Below, piece after piece: positions 1-4,829 of a stretch of 7,327 bases of DNA (its first letter is position 1; the number at the start of each line of letters is the position of its first letter). The notes under the pieces were generated by a model. That model ran no database searches. It was not told where the DNA came from and was given only the letters and a program-made list of their open reading frames with translations. The stretch is from an uncultured Filifactor sp. (lineage in GTDB: Bacteria > Bacillota > Clostridia > Peptostreptococcales > Filifactoraceae), in the NCBI GenBank assembly GCA_947254385.1, contig CAMYCP010000060.1, forward strand, positions 1 to 7,327. Direction: 5' to 3'. A program made the translations under genes and the position numbers.

Positions 1-15
1 AGGTTTCCTAAAATT

Positions 16-21
16 TATAAT
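16..21 (+). promoter_or_regulatory. Candidate -10 element upstream of proA (TATAAT)
   Basis: A perfect TATAAT hexamer lies here. Transcription would start near base 28 and give a leader of about 47 bases before the proA ATG. The matching -35 would fall just outside the left edge, so the promoter cannot be confirmed. In AT-rich DNA a chance match is possible, and proA could instead be co-transcribed with an upstream gene such as proB. Confidence 0.35.
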
Positions 22-64
22 ATCAGTTAATTCTTCATTTAAATATTTTGTCCGAACGAAAATT

Positions 65-70
65 AGGAGG
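65..70 (+). promoter_or_regulatory. Shine-Dalgarno site that sets the proA start
   Basis: AGGAGG sits four bases before the ATG at 75. The reading frame is also open from a TTG at 48, which would add nine residues. The TTG has no comparable ribosome binding site, and this AGGAGG would lie inside the coding region. The ATG also gives a normal ProA length of 416 residues, so it is preferred. Confidence 0.85.
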
Positions 71-74
71 AGAA

Positions 75-1325
75 ATGGATAAATTTGAGTATGTTAAACA
101 GAAAGCACAATCCGCAAAAAATGCTTTCGGCGTGCTTTCCAATCTTTCAACCGCACAAAAAAATGCGGCATTAAAATCTGTATCCGATTCTCTCATAAAA
201 AATATGCAAAAAATTCTCTCAGCCAATAAAAAAGACCTTCATCTTATGAGAAGTCAAGGTATGCGTGAGGCGCTATTAGAACGCCTTACGGTGGATGAAA
301 AACGCATACATGCAATGAAAGCGGGTTTGGAACACATAATATCTCTTCCTGATCCCGTCTTTGATGTGGAAAATGTAATTAAACGTCCGAACGGGATTTT
401 AATTTCCAAAGTCAGAGTGCCGATAGGAGTAATAGGAATAATATATGAATCTCGTCCCGACGTGACACTTGATGCGGCGTCAATTTGTCTTAAATCCTCC
501 AACGCCGTTATATTAAAGGGCGGTAAGGAGGCTATAAACACAAATATCGCAATAGTTGAGGCGATACATTCCGGACTTTCAAATTCCGATATACCTTCCG
601 ATTGTGTGCAGTTTATAGAAGATACCGATCGCATGGCTACTACTGCACTCATGGAAATGACGGGATTGGTCGATCTTTTAATTCCAAGAGGCGGAAAGGG
701 ATTAATAAACGCAGTTTTAAAAAATGCCAAAGTACCGGTAATAAAAACAGGAGAAGGCAACTGTCATCTTTATGTGGACGATACTTCAAACTTAAATATG
801 GCGTTAAACATAGCATACAACGGCAAGACACAACGCCCCGGTGCTTGTAATGCAATAGAGACGATACTGGTACATGAAAAAATTGCCGATAAATTTTTGC
901 CCGTTCTGTACGATAAGTTTAAAAATGAGGTTGAAATGCGCGGTTGTGTAGAAACACGCAAAATTATACCTGAAATTAAAATTGCGACGGAAGACGATTA
1001 TAATACGGAATTTTTGGATATGATTGTCGCAATAAAAATTGTAGGTTCGATTGATGAAGCAATAGAACACATTGCAAAATACGGTACGGGGCATTCCGAG
1101 GTAATAGTTACGGACAGTCTTAAAAATGCTGAAAAATTTAAAAGAGAAGTTGATGCTGCGGCGGTTTATGTAAACGCATCTTCAAGGTTCACTGACGGCG
1201 GTGAATTCGGTTTCGGTGCGGAAATCGGAATTTCAACTCAAAAATTTCATGCACGAGGACCTATGGGACTTAAAGAGATGACTACCTATAAGTATGTAAT
1301 TACAGGCGAAGGTCAAATAAGATAG
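75..1325 (+). CDS. proA: Gamma-glutamyl phosphate reductase (glutamate-5-semialdehyde dehydrogenase)
   Basis: ProA performs the second step of proline synthesis: NADPH-dependent reduction of gamma-glutamyl phosphate to glutamate-5-semialdehyde, which cyclises to pyrroline-5-carboxylate. It is cytosolic and belongs to the aldehyde dehydrogenase superfamily. From the ATG at 75 the protein has 416 residues, the usual size. Seen in the sequence: ESRPDVT at 125-131 followed by the family segment around SICLKSSNAVILKGGKEA; the catalytic cysteine Cys258 in QRPGACNAIET; and a full match to the ProA signature at 323-344, with AIEHI followed by YGTGHSE. The C-terminal part carries SSRFTDGGEFGFGAEIGIST, as in intact ProA proteins. 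Its usual partner proB is not in the window and may lie to the left. The stop codon TAG touches the ATG of the next gene. No residue looks missing. Confidence 0.97.
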   Translation: MDKFEYVKQKAQSAKNAFGVLSNLSTAQKNAALKSVSDSLIKNMQKILSANKKDLHLMRSQGMREALLERLTVDEKRIHAMKAGLEHIISLPDPVFDVENVIKRPNGILISKVRVPIGVIGIIYESRPDVTLDAASICLKSSNAVILKGGKEAINTNIAIVEAIHSGLSNSDIPSDCVQFIEDTDRMATTALMEMTGLVDLLIPRGGKGLINAVLKNAKVPVIKTGEGNCHLYVDDTSNLNMALNIAYNGKTQRPGACNAIETILVHEKIADKFLPVLYDKFKNEVEMRGCVETRKIIPEIKIATEDDYNTEFLDMIVAIKIVGSIDEAIEHIAKYGTGHSEVIVTDSLKNAEKFKREVDAAAVYVNASSRFTDGGEFGFGAEIGISTQKFHARGPMGLKEMTTYKYVITGEGQIR

Positions 1326-2111
1326 ATGAAATATACTGAAATTGTTTCAAAAGACAATCCTGTTTTTAAAGTCGCCAAAACACTGCTCACGCCAAGGGGA
1401 ATAAAAAAATCCGGCTTATTTTTGGCGGAGGGCTATCGGGCGGTAAAGCAGATAATATCGTACGGCGGACAGGATAAAATTTTGGTAAGAAAAAGTGCGC
1501 TTGAGGAGTTTTTAACTAAGATACCGGATTTTGACGGCTCCGTTTACGTCTTATCAAATATTTTGTTTGATTCTTTGTCGGACACGGTAAACTCACAAGG
1601 CGTAATTTTAATATCCGAAAAGTCGACATATGACATAAGTAAACTGTTTCATCTTAAAAAAGCGGTTGTTGTTATGGCGGACGGCGTACAAGATCCCGGC
1701 AACTTGGGTTCGATTATACGCACGGCGGTATCTTTCGATGCGGTGGCGGTTTTGTGTAATAAAGGCACGACGGAGCCGTTTTCACTTAAAGCCGTAAGAT
1801 CTTCAATGGGCGGCTGCTTTAAAATTCCGATAATTGAAACAGACACAAATTTTATATCAAATTTAAAAGCAAACGGTTATACGATTTACGGTTCATTTTT
1901 GTCTTCCGATTCCATAAATTATGCCGAGACTTCATATTCCGAAAAAAGTGTAATAATAATGGGAAACGAAGGCAGCGGAATATCAAATGAAGTTTCGGCT
2001 CTATGCGATCACAAAATACACATACCTATGAGTTCTAAAATGGAGTCGCTCAATGTATCAGTAGCCTGCGCTATAATATTGAGCAGAATTTATCAACTTG
2101 AGAAAAAATAA
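1326..2111 (+). CDS. TrmH/SpoU-family RNA 2'-O-methyltransferase (YsgA/RlmB-like)
   Basis: This 261-residue protein is a SAM-dependent RNA ribose methyltransferase of the SPOUT (trefoil-knot) class, probably acting on 23S rRNA or tRNA; the target nucleotide cannot be read from the sequence. The N-terminal third (about 1-100), with LFLAEGYRAVKQ at 31-42, fits the L30e-like SpoU substrate-binding domain. The catalytic domain shows all three family motifs: motif 1 DGVQDPGNLGSIIRTA at 119-134 with Asn126 and Arg132, motif 2 IIMGNEGSGIS at 210-220, and motif 3 IPMSSKMESLNVSVA at 233-247. KAVRSSMGG at 155-163 is also typical. The ATG directly follows the proA TAG, and the nearest SD-like sequence (GAAGG, 1308-1312) is weak and 13 bases away. 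Translation therefore probably depends on ribosomes finishing proA. A homologue stands directly before pheST in Bacillus (ysgA); here asd intervenes. Confidence 0.92.
   Translation: MKYTEIVSKDNPVFKVAKTLLTPRGIKKSGLFLAEGYRAVKQIISYGGQDKILVRKSALEEFLTKIPDFDGSVYVLSNILFDSLSDTVNSQGVILISEKSTYDISKLFHLKKAVVVMADGVQDPGNLGSIIRTAVSFDAVAVLCNKGTTEPFSLKAVRSSMGGCFKIPIIETDTNFISNLKANGYTIYGSFLSSDSINYAETSYSEKSVIIMGNEGSGISNEVSALCDHKIHIPMSSKMESLNVSVACAIILSRIYQLEKK
2072..2095 (+). repeat. Direct repeat, copy 1 (inside the methyltransferase 3' end)
   Basis: These 24 bases match 2191-2214 at 22 positions, including an uninterrupted core of 17 identical bases, TTGAGCAGAATTTATCA (2079-2095). This copy is coding and specifies the segment ILSRIYQ near the C-terminus. 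The copies are 119 bases apart. I see no clear similarity beyond the repeat on either side. Confidence 0.85.
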
Positions 2112-2190
2112 AATGATATTATTTGGAGTAATTATAAGATTAACAATAGATGTTTAAAGTTAATACTGTTTTGTTTTTAAAAATGTAGTA

Positions 2191-2214
2191 TACAATCTTG
2201 AGCAGAATTTATCA
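2191..2214 (+). repeat. Direct repeat, copy 2 (intergenic)
   Basis: This is the second copy of the 24-base repeat, in the spacer between the methyltransferase gene and asd. The 17-base core is at 2198-2214. In the phase of copy 1 it reads on to a TAA at 2231, but a TAG at 2186-2188 lies just upstream, so it is not part of a gene. It looks like a remnant of the methyltransferase 3' end. Confidence 0.85.
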
Positions 2215-2274
2215 TAAAGTTGTATTATAAAAAATTCTAAAGTGAAAATTAATACTACAATTTCTTATGCAACT

Positions 2275-2283
2275 TGGTATAAG
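2275..2283 (+). promoter_or_regulatory. Candidate extended -10 promoter for asd
   Basis: TGGTATAAG combines a TGn extension with TATAAG, five of six bases of the -10 consensus. It would start transcription near base 2290, about 35 bases before the asd ATG. No good -35 lies at the expected spacing, though extended -10 promoters can act without one. The spacer 2112-2324 shows no convincing terminator for the upstream gene, so read-through into asd is also possible. Confidence 0.4.
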
Positions 2284-2324
2284 TAAAAAAATTTTATTTG
2301 TAAAACATAAAAATTGGAGGAGAC

Positions 2325-3404
2325 ATGGATAAAATAAAAGTCGCCGTACTCGGTGCTACGGGTATGGTAGGGCAAAGGTTTATAACTTTGCTTGAAAATC
2401 ACCCGTATTTCGATGTAACCGTTTTGGCTGCAAGTGAACGTTCGGCAGGTAAAAAATATAAAAATCTTATGTCGGACAAATGGAAAATTGAAAGACCTAT
2501 GCCCAAGTATGCTGAAGACATAACGGTAAAAGATGTATATGACGTTGAAAATATAAGCAAGGAAGTAAGTCTTGCATTTTGTGCGCTCAACATGAGTGCG
2601 AATGAAATAAAGGATATTGAGGAACGATATGCGAAAGCTGAAGTTGTAATTGTATCGAACAATTCGGCAAATAGACATACACCTGATGTACCTATGCTTA
2701 TGCCTGAAATCAACTATAGACATCTGGAGGCGATACCGGCGCAGAAAAAACGTTTGGGGACAAAGTACGGATTTATTTTGGTAAAACCGAACTGTTCCAT
2801 ACAAAGTTACGTGCCGGCGCTCGACGCCCTCAAAGAATTCGGACTTGAAAAAGTTATAGTAAGTACTTATCAGGCAATCTCGGGAAGCGGAAAGACGTTT
2901 TCAGAATGGCCGGAAATTAATGATAACGTTATTCCTTATATATCGGGTGAAGAAGAAAAAAGCGAAAAAGAACCGCTCAAAGTATGGGGAACTTTTGACG
3001 GGAATAAGTTTATAAATGCGACAAAACCGATAATTTCAGCGCAATGTATCCGTGTGCCGGTAAGTGACGGACACCTTGCGACCGTAAGCGTTAAATTTAC
3101 AAATAAGCCTACAATCGAAGAAATAATAGACAGATGGGAAAATTATACTTCGGAAATATCAAAATACAATTTGCCGACATCACCCGCAAAATTTTTGACT
3201 TATTTTAAAGAAAACGACAGACCGCAAACCGGACTTGACCGCAATTTGTACGGCGGTATGGGTATATCCGTCGGAAGAATAAGAGAAGACAATATACTCG
3301 ATTACAAATTTGTATGCCTTTCACACAACACTTTAAGAGGTGCGGCGGGCGGAGCGCTTTTGGGAGCGGAACTTTTAAAAGCGCGCGGGTATCTTGAAAG
3401 ATAG
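2325..3404 (+). CDS. asd: Aspartate-semialdehyde dehydrogenase, archaeal/fungal sequence class
   Basis: The enzyme reduces aspartyl-4-phosphate to aspartate-4-semialdehyde with NADPH. This is the branch point toward lysine/diaminopimelate (needed for peptidoglycan), methionine, threonine and isoleucine. The 359-residue protein starts with the dinucleotide-binding loop GATGMVGQRF (10-19). The catalytic Cys157 lies in KPNCSIQS, followed by YQAISGSGK (182-190), and CIRVPVSDGH (241-250) contains substrate-binding Arg243 and acid-base His250. The C-terminal DRPQ...LDRN, SVGRIRED and LSHNTLRGAAG stretches resemble archaeal and yeast (Hom2) enzymes far more than the E. coli or B. subtilis types, as judged from remembered sequences. 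GGAGG (2316-2320) precedes the ATG by four bases. The gene is separated by 213 bases from the methyltransferase and has no terminator of its own before the pheS T-box. The last codons overlap the -35 of the next promoter. Confidence 0.95.
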   Translation: MDKIKVAVLGATGMVGQRFITLLENHPYFDVTVLAASERSAGKKYKNLMSDKWKIERPMPKYAEDITVKDVYDVENISKEVSLAFCALNMSANEIKDIEERYAKAEVVIVSNNSANRHTPDVPMLMPEINYRHLEAIPAQKKRLGTKYGFILVKPNCSIQSYVPALDALKEFGLEKVIVSTYQAISGSGKTFSEWPEINDNVIPYISGEEEKSEKEPLKVWGTFDGNKFINATKPIISAQCIRVPVSDGHLATVSVKFTNKPTIEEIIDRWENYTSEISKYNLPTSPAKFLTYFKENDRPQTGLDRNLYGGMGISVGRIREDNILDYKFVCLSHNTLRGAAGGALLGAELLKARGYLER

Positions 3405-3422
3405 TTGAAAATGTGCTATTAT
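3394..3422 (+). promoter_or_regulatory. Sigma-A-type promoter of pheST, overlapping the end of asd
   Basis: TTGAAA (3394-3399) serves as -35, followed by a 17-base spacer and the -10 TATTAT (3417-3422), which is preceded by TGC, an extended -10. Transcription would begin near 3429, about ten bases before T-box Stem I starts at 3440, as expected for a T-box leader. The -35 lies within the final codons of asd, whose TAG is at 3402-3404. Confidence 0.75.
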
Positions 3423-3557
3423 TTTTGTAAGAGCAAAAATTGAAGAGAGTAGTTGTTTGAGTTGTCTACAGAGAGAAAGTTAAGGTGCGAGCTTTCGGCA
3501 ATTTGGCGATGAAGTTCACTTCAAAGCTAAAAAGATGAAACGGTATTTATGGGTATT

Positions 3558-3640
3558 TCTAAAAATTCATAAAAATCAAAAAAATAAAATTTGATACATT
3601 GTAAAATCAATATTTTATTTTTTTAAATGGAATTTTTAGA
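3558..3640 (+). repeat. Long AT-rich inverted repeat inside the T-box leader
   Basis: The outer arms are TCTAAAAATTC (3558-3568) and GAATTTTTAGA (3630-3640), 11 perfect pairs. The inner arms are 3578-3590 and 3612-3624, 13 perfect pairs, extended by TTGAT (3591-3595) with ATCAA (3606-3610) past one bulged T at 3611. That makes 29 base pairs around a ten-base loop, with an internal loop of nine and five bases between the arms. It lies between Stem I and the antiterminator, where Stem II is expected. Confidence 0.85.
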
Positions 3641-3647
3641 GGTTTTC

Positions 3648-3669
3648 TTTGTGATAAATTTTACACAAA
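3648..3669 (+). other. Small hairpin in the T-box linker
   Basis: TTTGTG (3648-3653) pairs perfectly with CACAAA (3664-3669) around a ten-base AT-rich loop. It lies between the long hairpin and the possible Stem III. It may be part of the Stem II/IIA-B region of the T-box, but I cannot assign it firmly. Confidence 0.45.
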
Positions 3670-3719
3670 CATATCGGATTAGTTTTTTTCGTGCGACAAG
3701 ACGTTACACTGTCCAAGAG

Positions 3720-3784
3720 AATCCTTTCAAAAAATAGGGTGGTACCGCGCAATGCGCCCCTATACGAAAGGATTTTATTTTTTT
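3720..3784 (+). terminator. T-box antiterminator and terminator region before pheS
   Basis: The antiterminator is ATAGGG (3734-3739) paired with CCCTAT (3758-3763), the seven-base bulge TGGTACC (3740-3746), and helix GCGC/GCGC (3747-3750/3754-3757) with an AAT loop. The terminator stem is AATCCTTTC (3720-3728) with GAAAGGATT (3766-3774), nine perfect pairs followed by a T-rich run ending at 3784. The pheS Shine-Dalgarno AGGAGG begins at the very next base. The terminator stem encloses the antiterminator rather than sharing its 3' half. Confidence 0.9.
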
Positions 3785-3796
3785 AGGAGGTAAATT

Positions 3797-4816
3797 ATGA
3801 ATGAAACATTGGAACGCATTAAAAAAGAAGCGCTGGAAGTTATTGAAAAAGCTGCTGACATTGAAGAAGTAGAAATCGCGCGTGTTAAGTTTTTAGGGAA
3901 AAAACAGGAGCTTGCAAGTCTTTCCAAGCAAATAGGCAAACTTTTGCCCAAAGAGCGCCCGCTCGCCGGAGAAAAGATAAATGAAACGCGCCGTATTATA
4001 GAAAATGCCGTTTTAGAAAAAAAAGAAAGATTTAAAGCGGAAAAACTCAATCAAAAACTTAAATCGGAAAAAATTGACGTGACGGAACCCGCAAAACCCG
4101 TTTTAACCGGCAAACAACATCCTGTTACACTTGTAATATCTGAAATTGAAAAGATTTTTATAAACATGGGCTTTTCTGTAAAAGAAGGCCCCGAGATAGA
4201 AACCGTAACCAACAATTTCGATTTGTTAAATGCTCCCAAACATCACCCGTCACGTGATATGACCGATACTTTTTATATTGACGAAAAACTGCTTTTAAGA
4301 ACGCAAACTTCTCCGGTACAAGTACGCACAATGTTAAGCGAACCTCTGCCCATAAGAATGATTTCCCCCGGCAGATGTTTTAGACGTGATACTCCCGATG
4401 CCACACATTCACCCATGTTTCACCAAGTGGAAGGATTGGTCGTAGGTAAAGGTATAACTTTCGGTAATTTAAAAGAAACGCTTGAAGAATTTGCAGTGGA
4501 ATTTTTCGGCAAAGATACAAAAACCAAATTCAGACCTCACAATTTTCCTTTTACCGAACCCAGCGCCGAAGTGGACGTGTCGTGTTTTAAATGTGGTGGA
4601 AAAGGTTGTTCCATATGTAAAGGCGAGGGATTTATAGAAATACTCGGTGCCGGTCTGGTTCATCCGAATGTACTTCGTAATTGCGGGATAGATCCCGATG
4701 TTTACTCCGGATATGCGTTCGGGCTTGGAGTGGAAAGAGTTGCGATGCTTAAATATGAAATAGACGACATCAGACTCTTGTATGAAAATGATATGAGATT
4801 TTTAAATCAATTTTAA
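3797..4816 (+). CDS. pheS: Phenylalanyl-tRNA synthetase alpha subunit
   Basis: PheS is the catalytic subunit of the cytosolic alpha2-beta2 class II synthetase that charges tRNA-Phe with phenylalanine. Its 339 residues match the bacterial family length. Residues 1 to about 95 are charged and helical, as in the N-terminal tRNA-contacting coiled coil. Motif 1 spans GPEIETVTNNFDLLNAP (131-147). Motif 2 includes GRCFRRDTPDATHSPMFHQ (192-210) and Glu212. Motif 3 is GYAFGLGVERVAML (305-318) with Arg314. LLLRTQTSPVQVR (165-177) is a further family hallmark. Four cysteines, 263, 266, 271 and 274, form a CxxC-x4-CxxC knuckle, a feature known from many bacterial PheS proteins. AGGAGG (3785-3790) lies six bases before the ATG. 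Expression should be set by the T-box, so it rises when charged tRNA-Phe falls. pheT follows after 13 bases. Confidence 0.98.
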   Translation: MNETLERIKKEALEVIEKAADIEEVEIARVKFLGKKQELASLSKQIGKLLPKERPLAGEKINETRRIIENAVLEKKERFKAEKLNQKLKSEKIDVTEPAKPVLTGKQHPVTLVISEIEKIFINMGFSVKEGPEIETVTNNFDLLNAPKHHPSRDMTDTFYIDEKLLLRTQTSPVQVRTMLSEPLPIRMISPGRCFRRDTPDATHSPMFHQVEGLVVGKGITFGNLKETLEEFAVEFFGKDTKTKFRPHNFPFTEPSAEVDVSCFKCGGKGCSICKGEGFIEILGAGLVHPNVLRNCGIDPDVYSGYAFGLGVERVAMLKYEIDDIRLLYENDMRFLNQF

Positions 4817-4829
4817 GACAGGAGGGCAT

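Larger units (their letters stand above)
3429..3784 (+). ncRNA. T-box riboswitch (tRNA-Phe sensing) controlling pheST
   Basis: This leader binds uncharged tRNA-Phe and allows read-through into pheST when phenylalanyl-tRNA is scarce. Stem I can be drawn almost completely: base helix TTGAAG (3440-3445) with CTTCAA (3519-3524); loop-E parts AGTA (3448-3451) and GAA (3511-3513); the specifier TTC (3515-3517) followed by the usual A, a Phe codon; upper helices 3452-3457/3505-3510 and 3461-3466/3497-3502; an AG-bulge segment at 3467-3474; and the distal stem GAAAG/CTTTC (3475-3479/3492-3496) with a GGTGCGAG loop. A possible Stem III is GACA/TGTC (3695-3698/3710-3713). The conserved T-box AGGGTGGTACCGCG is at 3736-3749. 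Its bulge reads UGGU, which pairs with an ACCA tRNA end, as in tRNA-Phe. The expected start comes from the promoter at 3394-3422. Confidence 0.95.

Noticed and set aside
48..74. TTG at 48 as the start of proA
   Set aside because: It has no ribosome binding site, and the AGGAGG at 65-70 is placed for the ATG at 75. The extra nine residues (including RKLGGE) are translated SD sequence.
1..82. Open frame from base 2 to a TAA at 80-82, possibly the C-terminus of an upstream gene such as proB
   Set aside because: The 26 residues do not resemble a ProB end and overlap the proA start. Another frame stops at 28-30 and could equally be a gene end. Nothing supports one choice over the other.
254..760. 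Minus-strand open frame of 168 codons inside proA, and similar ones across the other genes
   Set aside because: They lie opposite clear conserved genes, have no ribosome binding sites worth noting, and their translations match no family I know.
2163..2191. ATACT/AGTAT hairpin as a terminator for the methyltransferase gene
   Set aside because: Five weak pairs around a large loop and no T-run on the downstream side.
2171..2228. Other promoter-like pairs in the spacer (TTGTTT with TACAAT; TTGAGC with TATTAT)
   Set aside because: The spacings are 14 and 19 bases and neither has an extended -10. In DNA this A/T-rich such matches are expected by chance.
3421..3440. ATTTTTG/CAAAAAT hairpin as an asd terminator
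   Set aside because: It has only seven mostly A-T pairs with no T-run after it, and it overlaps the pheST -10 and the transcript start.
4583..4620. PheS cysteine knuckle as a novel metal-binding insertion
   Set aside because: A CxxC...CxxC segment at this place is common in bacterial PheS, so it is a family feature.
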